This document shows, piece after piece, positions 17,084 to 25,218 of a stretch of DNA of 64,000 bases. The stretch spans positions 5,890,001 through 5,954,000 of the forward strand of contig NZ_OZ186815.1 in NCBI RefSeq assembly GCF_964273065.1, in the 5' to 3' direction. Origin of the DNA: Nocardiopsis dassonvillei_B (GTDB lineage Bacteria; Actinomycetota; Actinomycetes; Streptosporangiales; Streptosporangiaceae). A program made the position numbers and the translations under genes. Within the stretch, counting starts at the first letter, position 1, and each line of letters begins with the position of its first letter. Below the pieces are notes generated by a model that was not told the origin of the DNA, did no database searches, and saw nothing but the letters and a program-made list of their open reading frames with translations.

Positions 17084-17588
17084 ACCGGGCCCTTTCGACC
17101 GGCCGAACATATCCCCTGAGGCGAGGTAATAGGGCCCAAGCTGCGTCACGCCACGCTTCGTGGTATCTATACGTGTCCGAAGACACGCCCATCCGGGTCA
17201 CGTGCGCCGAGCTCGGGTGGGTATGCTGCCTCGGGCGTGGACACGGAGGGAATCCCTCCTGACGTGGGCATGTCTTCGGTTTTCGCCCGCGGTGGGGGAG
17301 TGATCCGCGCTTTGTCCGGGGTGGGCGGAAACGGCTTTTCCAGGTCTACGGGGCACCCGATACCGGGTAGTACTCCAGGGGAAACCGGGCCGAAAGCGGC
17401 GCTTCTTCTGGCCGCCTTCGGACACGGTCCCGCAAAAAGTGCTGCTGACCTGTGAGCGGTGGCCCGGGAGGGGGCACGGTTCACCGGTATCGGGAAAACT
17501 CATCGGCCGAACCGGGCACAACCGAGGTCTCTCAAGCGTTACTACCCGCGCGACGAGGCACTGAACGAGGGGGATGGAGTTAGCAGAG
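17084..17588. other. 505-bp intergenic region upstream of the DUF4193 gene
   Basis: Several short perfect hairpins occur: CCACG/CGTGG near 17150, CGTGTC-CGAA-GACACG near 17171-17186, and GGAGGG-AAT-CCCTCC at 17245-17259. A G-rich loop (TGGGGGAGTGAT) sits between CGCGG and CCGCG arms near 17290-17313. A 72-codon frame from GTG 17237 behind a TATGCT box is possible but unremarkable. I see no RNA family I can name. Confidence 0.4.
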
Positions 17589-17885
17589 ATGGCCACCGAC
17601 TACGACAGCCCGCGCAAGACTGACGAGGACATCAACGAGGACAGCCTTCAGGAGCTTCAGGCTCGGCGCGTGGACAAGGGCACCGGCACGATCGACATCG
17701 ACCCCGACGAGGTCGCGGAGGGCATGGAGCTGCCCGGTGCCGACCTGTCGGGCGAGGAGCTCGCGGTTCGGGTGCTGCCGCGTCAGGCCGACGAGTTCAC
17801 CTGCTCGCGCTGCTTCCTGGTGCACCACCGCAGCCAGCTCGCCGAGCAGCGCGCCGGACAGCTGGTCTGCAAGGAATGCACCTGA
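17589..17885 (+). CDS. DUF4193 family protein with zinc-ribbon-like end
   Basis: The 98-residue product is an actinobacterial DUF4193 protein starting MATDYDSPRKTDEDINEDS. It has an acidic N-terminal half and a C-terminal CSRC...CKEC pair of CxxC motifs that probably binds zinc. Function is unknown. ATG 17589 matches the family start; an in-frame ATG at 17574 directly after GAGGGGG is an alternative. A strong bidirectional terminator separates it from the convergent DUF4235 gene. Confidence 0.88.
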   Translation: MATDYDSPRKTDEDINEDSLQELQARRVDKGTGTIDIDPDEVAEGMELPGADLSGEELAVRVLPRQADEFTCSRCFLVHHRSQLAEQRAGQLVCKECT

Positions 17886-17973
17886 CCGGTCGGGACGGTC
17901 GAGGTACCGTCCCTTCCCCGGGCGCCCGGCGCGCCGACCCCTGAGGGGCCGCGCACGCACCGGGTCCGGCACC

Positions 17974-18033
17974 GACGACGGTGGACGGCCGACCGCACGG
18001 AGTACACGGTGCGGTGGGCCGCCCACCGTCGTC
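17974..18033. terminator. Long bidirectional terminator
   Basis: A stem of 11 + 5 + 7 bp with two single mismatches and a 10-nt loop lies between two convergent genes and is followed on the plus strand by GTTTTCC. Confidence 0.8.
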
Positions 18034-18059
18034 GTTTTCCGGGGCGGACCCCGGCCGGG

Positions 18060-18338
18060 TCAGGACTCCAATACCTCGGGCGCGGTCCGGTGCAGGCCCT
18101 TGCGGGCGGTGCGCACGGCCAGGACCCGGGCCACCTCTACGCCGACACCGGCGATGACGGCCCAGCTCAGGGCCTGTCCCAGGCTCACGTCGGGGGACTC
18201 CAGGTCCGTGGGCGGCTCCTCGCCGGTCGCGCGGGTCCACGCGAAGGTCAGAGCCTTGCGCATGACGAACTCGGCCGCGAACCCGGCCACGAAGCCCAAC
18301 AGGACCGGGGTGACGTCACCGCCGTCCTTCTTAGCCAT
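18060..18338 (-). CDS. DUF4235 family membrane protein
   Basis: The 92-residue product has two hydrophobic helices (LLGFVAGFAAEFVMRKALTF near 12-32 and ALSWAVIAGVGVEVARVLAV near 55-75). Between them is the family core WTRATGEEPPTDLESPDVS. DUF4235 proteins are small actinobacterial membrane proteins of unknown role. The ATG at 18338 is the only good start. Convergent with the DUF4193 gene and followed by the shared terminator. Confidence 0.85.
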   Translation of the reverse strand: MAKKDGGDVTPVLLGFVAGFAAEFVMRKALTFAWTRATGEEPPTDLESPDVSLGQALSWAVIAGVGVEVARVLAVRTARKGLHRTAPEVLES

Positions 18339-18450
18339 GTGAATCGTTCACCGTTCTTGTCGTGTGCACGGGCACGGGCGGCGGACCGCCCGTCACCCCC
18401 ATGGTCTACCCCAACGATCCTTTCACGCGAGCGCCCCCGCGTCTCGGGCC

Positions 18451-18612
18451 TGTTCCCCGGATGTCGGTCCGCTCCGCGGGGGTCGGCGAGGCGCCGGCGG
18501 GGTCTCGGAGGCCCGGAGGAGAGGCCTTCGGGGAGGAGACCGCGGCCGTAGGCCGTCCGGCGGGGGCCTTCCCGTCTCCACGGGCGGGACGGAGCGGGGG
18601 TTCGAAAGAACA
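18451..18612. repeat. MITE-like intergenic repeat, copy A
   Basis: A 162-bp element lies between the DUF4235 gene and valS. It begins TGTTCCCCGGATGTCGGTCC and ends TTCGAAAGAACACGGCC, so its ends are partly inverted repeats. It shares the internal block GAGGCGCCGGCGGGG and the right end with copy B at 22956-23123. No coding frame is credible. Confidence 0.65.
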
Positions 18613-18766
18613 CGGCCCCGCGGGGCGTCCCGGTCCGCGGGGCCGCCCGCGCGCTCCCGGGCCCGCTCCCGGGCCGCCGCGGCGGTGCGCCGGAGCGGAC
18701 CGGGAGGGCGGCGCACCAGGGTGTGCCGTGCCGGGAAACCAGGAGCGATCACGCTCCGGAGCGCAC

Positions 18767-18772
18767 TACCAT
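18767..18772 (+). promoter_or_regulatory. -10 box for leaderless valS
   Basis: TACCAT stands 6 nt before the ATG at 18779 and no Shine-Dalgarno is present, which predicts transcription starting at or next to the start codon. A perfect GGAGCG-ATCA-CGCTCC dyad at 18742-18757 occupies the region just upstream and could be an operator. Confidence 0.5.
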
Positions 18773-18778
18773 TGCCCC

Positions 18779-21370
18779 ATGACCAACCGCTCTCATTCCT
18801 TCCGCATGCCCGACAAGCCTTCGCTGGACGGTATCGAGGCGAAGTGGGTCGACGTATGGGATGAGTCCGGCGTCTACCACTTCGACCGCACGGCCGAGCG
18901 CGAGGACGTCTACTCCATCGACACCCCGCCGCCCACGGTCTCGGGGTCGCTGCACATCGGCCACGTCTTCTCGTACACGCACACCGACACCGTCGCGCGC
19001 TTCCAGCGCATGAACGGCAAGGCCGTCTTCTACCCCATGGGCTGGGACGACAACGGCCTGCCCACCGAGCGCCGGGTCCAGAACTACTACGGGGTCCGCT
19101 GCGACCCGTCGGTCCCCTACGACGCGGACTTCCAGCCCCCGGCCAAGCCCGACCCCAAGCGGCAGGTCCCCATCTCCCGCCGCAACTTCATCGAGCTGTG
19201 CGACCGGCTCACCGCCGAGGACGAGAAGGTCTTCGAGTCGATCTGGCGCCGGCTGGGGCTCAGCGTCGACTGGCGGCACACCTACGCCACCATCGACGAC
19301 AACTCCCGTGCCGCCGCCCAGCGCGCCTTCCTGCGCAACCTCGCCCGCGGTGAGGCCTACATGGCCGAGGCCCCCACCCTGTGGGACGTCACCTTCCGCA
19401 CCGCGGTCGCCCAGGCCGAGCTGGAGGACCGCGAACGGCCCAGCGCCTACCACAAGGTCGCCTTCCACAAGCCCGACGGCACCCCGGTCCACATCGAGAC
19501 CACCCGCCCCGAGCTGCTCCCGGCCTGCGTCGCCCTGGTCGCCCACCCCGACGACGAGCGCTACCAGGACCTGTTCGGCACCACCGTCACCACGCCGGTC
19601 TTCGGTGTCGGGGTCCCGGTCAGGGCGCACCGGCTCGCCGACCCCGAGAAGGGGTCCGGCATCGCCATGATCTGCACCTTCGGCGACACCACCGACGTCA
19701 CCTGGTGGCGCGAGCTCCAGCTGGAGACCCGCCCCGTCATCGGCTGGGACGGGCGCATCCTCGCCGACCCGCCCGCCGGCCTGGAGTCCGGCGCGGCCCG
19801 CGAGGCCTACGACCGCCTGGTCGGCGCCACCGTCCACACCGCCCGCGAGCGCGTCGTGGAGATGCTGCGCGAGAGCGGCGACCTGGTCGGGGACCCCAAG
19901 CCCATCACCCACCCGGTCAAGTTCTACGAGAAGGGCGACAAGCCCCTCGAGATCGTCACCACCCGCCAGTGGTACATCCGCAACGGCGGCCGCGACGAGG
20001 AGCTGCGCCGGCGGCTCGTCGAGCGGGGGCGCCAGCTCACCTGGCACCCCGAGCACATGCGGGCCCGCTACGAGAACTGGGTCGAGGGGCTCAACGGCGA
20101 CTGGCTCATCAGCCGCCAGCGCTTCTTCGGCGTCCCCTTCCCGGTCTGGTATCCGCTCGACGCCGACGGCAACCCGCGCTACGACGAGCCGATCCTGCCC
20201 ACCGAGCAGCAGCTGCCCGTCGACCCCAGCTCCGAGGCGCCCGCCGGGTACACCGAGGACCAGCGCGGCCGCGCGAACGGCTTCATGGGCGACCCCGACG
20301 TCATGGACACCTGGGCCACCTCGTCGCTGTCCCCGCAGATCGCCTCCGGCTGGGAGCGCGACGAGGACCTGTTCCGCCGCGTCTTCCCGATGGACTTCCG
20401 CCCCCAGGGCCAGGACATCATCCGCACCTGGCTGTTCTCCACGGTCGTGCGCGCCGACTTCGAGAACGACAGCCTGCCCTGGCACACCACCGGCATCTCC
20501 GGCTGGATCCTGGACCCGGACCGCAAGAAGATGTCCAAGTCCAAGGGCAACGTCGTCACCCCGCTGGCGCTGCTGGAGAAGTACAGCTCCGACGCGGTCC
20601 GGTACTGGGCGGCCAGCGGCCGCCTGGGCACCGACACCGCCATGGACGAGGGGCAGATGAAGGTCGGCCGCAGGCTGGCCATCAAGATCCTCAACGCCAG
20701 CAAGTTCGTCATGTCCGTCGCGGGCGAGGACGCGGTCGCCGACCCGGCGCGCGTCACCGAGCCGCTGGACCGCGCGATGCTCGCCACCCTGGCCGAGGTC
20801 GTGGAGGAGGCCACCGCGGCGTTCACCGCCTACGACCACACCCGGGCCCTGGAGCGCACCGAGCGGTTCTTCTGGGACTTCTGCGATGACTACCTGGAAC
20901 TGGTCAAGGCCCGCGCCTACGACACCGGATCGGCCGAGGGCGCCTCCGCGCGCGCCGCGCTGCTCATCGCGCTGGGCGCCCTGCACAAGCTCTTCGCCCC
21001 CTTCGTCCCCTTCGTGGCCGAAGAGGTCTGGAGCTGGTGGCAGGAGGGCTCCCTGCACGCCCAGTCCTGGCCGGACGCCGCCGAGTACCGGGCCGCGGCC
21101 GCCGACGGCGACCCCGTCGTGCTGACCGCCACCGCCGAGGTCCTGCGGGCCGTCCGCAAGGCCAAGTCCGAGGCCAAGCTGTCCATGCGGGCCGAGGTCG
21201 AGCTGGTCCGCGTCACCGGCAAGCGCGTGGAGGCGGCCCGGGCCGCCTCCGCCGACATCGCCGCGGCCGGACGGGCCGCCGGGATCGACTTCCAGGCCAC
21301 CGACGACGCCGAGCTGACCGTCGAGGTCACCCTCCCGGAGGCCGCGGAGGAGCCCGACACCCGGGCGTGA
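18779..21370 (+). CDS. valS: Valyl-tRNA synthetase
   Basis: The class I enzyme charges tRNA-Val. The 863-residue product shows HIGH at residues 59-62 within SGSLHIGHVFSYTHTD, an editing (CP1) domain in the middle, and KMSKS at 584-588. An anticodon-binding domain follows and the C-terminal coiled region is short. It belongs to the actinobacterial type with the early VQNYYGVRCDPSVPYD insertion. The start MTNRSHSFRMPDKPS is assigned by the leaderless promoter; an internal ATG 9 codons later is possible. A 16-bp terminator follows. Confidence 0.96.
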   Translation: MTNRSHSFRMPDKPSLDGIEAKWVDVWDESGVYHFDRTAEREDVYSIDTPPPTVSGSLHIGHVFSYTHTDTVARFQRMNGKAVFYPMGWDDNGLPTERRVQNYYGVRCDPSVPYDADFQPPAKPDPKRQVPISRRNFIELCDRLTAEDEKVFESIWRRLGLSVDWRHTYATIDDNSRAAAQRAFLRNLARGEAYMAEAPTLWDVTFRTAVAQAELEDRERPSAYHKVAFHKPDGTPVHIETTRPELLPACVALVAHPDDERYQDLFGTTVTTPVFGVGVPVRAHRLADPEKGSGIAMICTFGDTTDVTWWRELQLETRPVIGWDGRILADPPAGLESGAAREAYDRLVGATVHTARERVVEMLRESGDLVGDPKPITHPVKFYEKGDKPLEIVTTRQWYIRNGGRDEELRRRLVERGRQLTWHPEHMRARYENWVEGLNGDWLISRQRFFGVPFPVWYPLDADGNPRYDEPILPTEQQLPVDPSSEAPAGYTEDQRGRANGFMGDPDVMDTWATSSLSPQIASGWERDEDLFRRVFPMDFRPQGQDIIRTWLFSTVVRADFENDSLPWHTTGISGWILDPDRKKMSKSKGNVVTPLALLEKYSSDAVRYWAASGRLGTDTAMDEGQMKVGRRLAIKILNASKFVMSVAGEDAVADPARVTEPLDRAMLATLAEVVEEATAAFTAYDHTRALERTERFFWDFCDDYLELVKARAYDTGSAEGASARAALLIALGALHKLFAPFVPFVAEEVWSWWQEGSLHAQSWPDAAEYRAAAADGDPVVLTATAEVLRAVRKAKSEAKLSMRAEVELVRVTGKRVEAARAASADIAAAGRAAGIDFQATDDAELTVEVTLPEAAEEPDTRA

Positions 21371-21380
21371 GGTGTGCGCC

Positions 21381-21416
21381 GTCGCGGCCGGGGCGGACCA
21401 CCGCCCCGGCCGCGAC
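21381..21416 (+). terminator. Terminator after valS
   Basis: A perfect 16-bp inverted repeat with a 4-nt loop starts 10 nt after the valS stop and is followed by GCGTTTCC. Confidence 0.8.
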
Positions 21417-21560
21417 GCGTTTCCTCGGCCGTGCCCCCGGCGGCCCGGGGCGAGCGGCCGGGGATCCCGCGGACACCCGCTGACGGAAACGGGGCGGCGG
21501 GCCCGAACCGGCGCGGTCGGACGCCGGGGTACCGCCCCGGGAGCGATAGGCTCGGCGAAT

Positions 21561-22037
21561 GTGAGTAGCGCATCCCTGGAAGGCGGTCGGATCCCGATCA
21601 CGGTCCACCGCCTGGACCCCGGCCTCCCCCTGCCCGAGTACGCACACCCCGGAGACGCGGGCGCGGACCTGTACGCCGCCGTGGACACCGTCCTCGCGCC
21701 CGGGGAGCGGTCCACCGTCCCCACCGGCCTGGCCATCGCCCTGCCGGACGGGTACGCGGCTTTCGTGCACCCCCGGTCGGGGCTCGCGGCGCGCTGCGGG
21801 CTGACGATCGTCAACGCCCCGGGCACGGTGGACGCCGGGTACCGGGGCGAGATCAAGGTGACCCTGCTCAACACCGACTCCGCGAACCCCGTGAAGCTCA
21901 GCCGGGGCGACCGGATCGCGCAGCTGGTGATCCAGCGCGTGGAGCGGGCGGTGTTCGTCGAGGCGGACACCCTGCCCGACTCGGTGCGCGGAGCGGGCGG
22001 TTTCGGTTCGACCGGGGGCCACGCCGCGCAGCGGTGA
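21561..22037 (+). CDS. dut: dUTP diphosphatase
   Basis: The enzyme hydrolyses dUTP to dUMP, protecting DNA from uracil and feeding dTMP synthesis. The 158-residue homotrimeric-type protein shows the five motifs: AGADLYAA, PRSGLAAR, GTVDAGYRGEI with the catalytic Asp, GDRIAQLVIQRV, and the C-terminal GGFGSTG arm. A TAGGCT box lies 8 nt before the GTG at 21561, consistent with a leaderless message. The next gene begins 57 nt after the stop. Confidence 0.96.
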   Translation: MSSASLEGGRIPITVHRLDPGLPLPEYAHPGDAGADLYAAVDTVLAPGERSTVPTGLAIALPDGYAAFVHPRSGLAARCGLTIVNAPGTVDAGYRGEIKVTLLNTDSANPVKLSRGDRIAQLVIQRVERAVFVEADTLPDSVRGAGGFGSTGGHAAQR

Positions 22038-22093
22038 CCACGTCCCCGACCCGGTGCGACCCCGGGACCAACGGAGAACGAAGAGGTGAGGGC

Positions 22094-22951
22094 GTGTTTG
22101 GACGCCGCCGCAAGAAGCGGAAAGAAGAAGAGTCCGGCAGAACCGGGGCTTCCCGGGAGGGTGCCGCCGGCGCCGTCTCCTTCGACAACGAGGTGCACCC
22201 CGGAGCCGCAGCGGGCCCCAGCGCCGAGCCGCTCAAGGAGGCCGACCGGCACCGGGCCGGCGGGCCGTGGGACGCCGCCGAGGACGCCCCCGAGATGAGG
22301 CGCATGGACCTGGGCGGGATCCGGGTGCCCCAGGAGCAGGGCACCGAGATCCAGGTCAACCTGGCCCAGGACGCCCAGGGCAAGCAGAAGGCCATCGGCG
22401 TGACTCTGGTGCGCGGCAAGAGCGCCGTCCAGGTGCAGGCCTTCGCCGCGCCCAAGTCGTCGGGCCTGTGGGACGACATGCGCCAGGAGCTGCGCGAGCA
22501 GGTCGAGAAGCAGGGCGGCAAGGTCGAGGACCACGACGGCACCTTCGGCCCCGAGCTCAAGGCGCTGGTGCCGGTGCCCGGCCGGACCACCGAGGACGGC
22601 CGCCAGCTCGCCCAGCGGGTGCGGTTCATCGGCGTGGACGGCCCGCGCTGGGTGCTGCGCGGCGTCATCCGCGGCGAGGGCGCGTCCAAGCCGGAGGTGA
22701 TGGCCGAGGTGGAGAAGCTGTTCTCCGACGTCATCGTGGTGCGCGGCGACCAGCCTGTCCCGCCCGGCGAGCTGCTGCCGATCAACGTGCCCAAGCAGGT
22801 CCAGGAACAGGCGGCCAAGATCGCCCAGGCCCGCGCGGCCCAGCAGGCCCAGGCCCGCCGGGCCGCACAGCAGGGTGCGCCGGGCGCCTCGCCCAACGGC
22901 GCTCCGCCCCGCGGCCCGGGCGCCTCGCCCAACGGGTCCTCGGAAGCCTAG
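22094..22951 (+). CDS. DUF3710 family protein
   Basis: The 285-residue product belongs to an actinobacterial family nearly always found beside dut. The N-terminus is very basic (FGRRRKKRK), the middle carries the domain core DLGGIRVPQ...VTLVRGKSAVQVQAFAAP...LWDDMRQELREQ, and the C-terminus is an Ala/Gln-rich low-complexity tail. Function is unknown. GTG 22094 is chosen because GAGGTGAGGG precedes it and the conserved basic start follows. A repeat element begins 4 nt after the stop. Confidence 0.9.
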   Translation: MFGRRRKKRKEEESGRTGASREGAAGAVSFDNEVHPGAAAGPSAEPLKEADRHRAGGPWDAAEDAPEMRRMDLGGIRVPQEQGTEIQVNLAQDAQGKQKAIGVTLVRGKSAVQVQAFAAPKSSGLWDDMRQELREQVEKQGGKVEDHDGTFGPELKALVPVPGRTTEDGRQLAQRVRFIGVDGPRWVLRGVIRGEGASKPEVMAEVEKLFSDVIVVRGDQPVPPGELLPINVPKQVQEQAAKIAQARAAQQAQARRAAQQGAPGASPNGAPPRGPGASPNGSSEA

Positions 22952-22955
22952 GGTC

Positions 22956-23123
22956 TGTTTTTCGAGTGCCGTCCTGTTCCGCGGGGGGTGTGTGAGGCGC
23001 CGGCGGGGTTCGGCAGGCCCGGATGGGATGTCCGGGGAACGAGGACGTTCCCGTGGGGCCGAGGGTTCCCGCCTTCCACAGGCGCCGAACGCGAACCGAA
23101 GCGGAGCGGAGGTTCGAAAAACA
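22956..23123. repeat. MITE-like intergenic repeat, copy B with perfect terminal inverted repeats
   Basis: The 168-bp element is bounded by TGTTTTTCGA (22956-22965) and its exact reverse complement TCGAAAAACA (23114-23123). It contains the blocks GTCCTGTTCCGCGGGGGG, GAGGCGCCGGCGGGG and AGGGTTCCCGCCTTCCACAGG that recur in copies A and C. It is non-coding and directly follows the DUF3710 stop codon. Confidence 0.7.
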
Positions 23124-23226
23124 CGGCCTGGGGCCCCGTCGCGGAACCGCCCCGGAGCACCGGCTCCGGGGCGTTCCCGTGCCCGGGGTCTCGCCCGGCG
23201 GGGCGTTCCTTCCGTAGGGTGGGCCC

Positions 23227-23958
23227 ATGACGAACGACAGTGCACCCGTGCCCCTGCCGGAGGACTGGACCCGGGCCCTGGCCGTGGTCGCCCACCCCGA
23301 CGACCTGGAGTTCGGGAGCTCCTCGGCGATCGCCCGCTGGACCCGCCAGGGCAAGGAGGTCGTCGAGCTCCTCGTCACCCGCGGGGAGGCGGGCATCGAC
23401 GGCATCGCGCCCGAGGAGTGCGCCCCGCTGCGGATGGCCGAGCAGCGCGCCTCAGCGGCCGCGGTGGGCGCCACCGTGGTGGAGTTCCTCGACTTCCCCG
23501 ACGGCATGCTGGAGTACGGGCTGCCGCTGCGCCGCGCCCTGGCGGAGGCGATCCGCAGGCACCGGCCCGAGGTGGTCGTCTCGATCAACTTCCGCGAGCG
23601 GTTCGCCGGGGGGAGCGGGTTCAACCACGCCGACCACCGCGTGCTGGGCCCGGCCCTGCTCGACGCGGTCCGCGACGCCGCCAACCGCTGGGTCTTCACC
23701 GAACAGCTCACCGGCGGGCTGGAGCCCTGGTCGGGGGTGCGCTTCGTCGCCTTCGGCGCCTCGCCCCAGGCCTCCCACTTCGTGGAGCTGTCGGAGGACG
23801 ACCTGGCGGCCGGTGTGGCCTCCCTGGACGCGCACGAGGTCTACCTGTCCAACCTGGAGGGCTTCGACCAGAAGGCGTTCCTGCCGCAGATGGCCCGGGC
23901 CGCGGGCGAGTGGGCGGGCGTGCCGCTGGCCACGGGGTTCGAGGTGTTCGAGGTCTGA
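23227..23958 (+). CDS. PIG-L/LmbE family N-acetyl-sugar deacetylase
   Basis: The 243-residue zinc hydrolase has the metal-binding AHPDDLEF motif at about residues 22-29 and the third ligand in HADHRVLG near 137. Actinobacterial relatives deacetylate GlcNAc-inositol or mycothiol conjugates (MshB/Mca) or act on other N-acetyl sugars; this one is too short and divergent to be called MshB. TAGGGT stands 6 nt before the ATG at 23227, indicating a leaderless transcript. An 11-bp terminator follows. Confidence 0.88.
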   Translation: MTNDSAPVPLPEDWTRALAVVAHPDDLEFGSSSAIARWTRQGKEVVELLVTRGEAGIDGIAPEECAPLRMAEQRASAAAVGATVVEFLDFPDGMLEYGLPLRRALAEAIRRHRPEVVVSINFRERFAGGSGFNHADHRVLGPALLDAVRDAANRWVFTEQLTGGLEPWSGVRFVAFGASPQASHFVELSEDDLAAGVASLDAHEVYLSNLEGFDQKAFLPQMARAAGEWAGVPLATGFEVFEV

Positions 23959-23965
23959 GGAGCCG

Positions 23966-23991
23966 CGGCCCGCACCGACCGGTGCGGGCCG
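23966..23991. terminator. Bidirectional terminator
   Basis: A perfect 11-bp inverted repeat with a 4-nt loop lies between the deacetylase stop and the convergent serpin stop. Confidence 0.75.
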
Positions 23992-23996
23992 ACCGC

Positions 23997-25175
23997 TCAC
24001 CAGGCGTGCTTCAGCGGCTCCGCCGGGCCGGGGTCCCTCGGGTCCGTGATCCGGCCCAGGAACAGGGCCGCGGAGCCGCGGCGCAGGACGAACGCGAACG
24101 GCCGGTCCACGTGGAACTCCCGCGGCCGCCGGGGCATCACCGCGCCCGCCACCGCCATCACCGCGGTCGCCGCGGCGCCCTCCGCGCCGACCTCGTCGAC
24201 GTTGAGCACCGCCCGGTGGATGATCGCGTCCACCCGGAGCGGTTCTCCGGTGATCCCGGACAGGCCGCTGCCGGGCCGGCCCGCGGTGGCCTCCAACCCG
24301 GGCAGCCGGGGCAGCAGCTCGAAGCCGCTCTCCACCCGGAAGCGCGGCAGCGCGACGTCCACCCGCTCCGACCGCAGCGACTCCAGCAGGGCCCGGTACG
24401 ACCGCGCGGTCAGCCGCGGCGGTTCCGTTCCGCCCTCCTCGGACAGGACGACGTCCAGGTACAGGTCGTGGTGCCCGGCCAGGGTGAGCATGCGCAGCCC
24501 CGCCGCCTCGGCCGTCCGGAAGTGGTCGGTCAGGCGCATGGCGGGCACCCGCCGGTCGCCGCCGGGGGCGTGGAACACCCGCTTCTCGGTGCGCGCCGAG
24601 TCGAACGGACGGATCCACACCAGCCGCACCCACAGGGCGTTGAGCAGAACCGACTCGGTGCCGGCGGTGACGCTGCCGGGCGCGAGCAGGTCGGGGATCA
24701 TGCCCCGGGTGACCTCCGCGACGGCGGAGTTGATCTCCTCGCGCACCTTCTCCGGGTCGGCGGCGAAGTCCGCACGGCGCACCGCGGAGGCCGGGCGCCC
24801 GGCCAGCTTCTCGGCGAACCCGGGCAGGACCGTGCGGTCGGCCCGCACGTACAGGTCGTTCACCGAGGCCAGGTCCAGCGGCGGGACGTCCGCCACGGGC
24901 GGCCCCCAGCCACCCGCCCCGCCCAGGGGGGAGTCGACGGCGTCGGCCGACACCGCCGCGTCCAGGGCGCGGGTGTGCGGTTCCGGGGAGCCCCGTTCCG
25001 CCGCCAGCAGGCGGGTCAGCACGGCGAGCACCTCCCCGGAGGCCCCCGCCGCGAGCAGCGACAGCGCCGTGGCCGCCGAGTGCGGCGACCACACGTGCGA
25101 GGCACCCGGCTCGGCCAGGGAGTCCTCCAGGGACAGGGCGAAGTGCAGGTGGTCGGGGTCGGGTTCCGTTGCCAT
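23997..25175 (-). CDS. Serpin family protein 1
   Basis: Serpins trap serine or cysteine proteases by cleavage of a reactive-centre loop. The 392-residue product shows the N-terminal SPHSAATALSLLAAGASG pattern, the breach/shutter LNALWVRLVWIRPFD segment, and the hinge EVGAEGAAATAVM near residue 340. The short end VDRPFAFVLRR...LFLGRITDP is typical. By alignment with the alpha-1-antitrypsin hinge, P1 falls near the Gly of MAVAGAVMP. No signal peptide is visible. It is 43 nt downstream of a paralogous serpin and likely co-transcribed. Confidence 0.9.
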   Translation of the reverse strand: MATEPDPDHLHFALSLEDSLAEPGASHVWSPHSAATALSLLAAGASGEVLAVLTRLLAAERGSPEPHTRALDAAVSADAVDSPLGGAGGWGPPVADVPPLDLASVNDLYVRADRTVLPGFAEKLAGRPASAVRRADFAADPEKVREEINSAVAEVTRGMIPDLLAPGSVTAGTESVLLNALWVRLVWIRPFDSARTEKRVFHAPGGDRRVPAMRLTDHFRTAEAAGLRMLTLAGHHDLYLDVVLSEEGGTEPPRLTARSYRALLESLRSERVDVALPRFRVESGFELLPRLPGLEATAGRPGSGLSGITGEPLRVDAIIHRAVLNVDEVGAEGAAATAVMAVAGAVMPRRPREFHVDRPFAFVLRRGSAALFLGRITDPRDPGPAEPLKHAW

Positions 25176-25218
25176 GGCTGGCCTTCCGTGTGGAGGGTTC
25201 GGGACGCGGGGGCCGGAG

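Noticed and set aside
17237..17455. 72-codon plus-strand frame behind a TATGCT box
   Set aside because: Spacing from the box is 9 nt, composition is Gly-rich without a domain, and hairpins overlap it. Noted only as a possibility.
18600..18612. GTTCGAAA words considered as tRNA T-arms
   Set aside because: No acceptor, D or anticodon arms fit around either occurrence (also 23112-23123); they are the right ends of the repeat element.
18749..23245. A 1498-codon open frame on the minus strand
   Set aside because: It is antisense to valS, dut and DUF3710, which have clear motifs. Long shadow frames are expected at this GC content.
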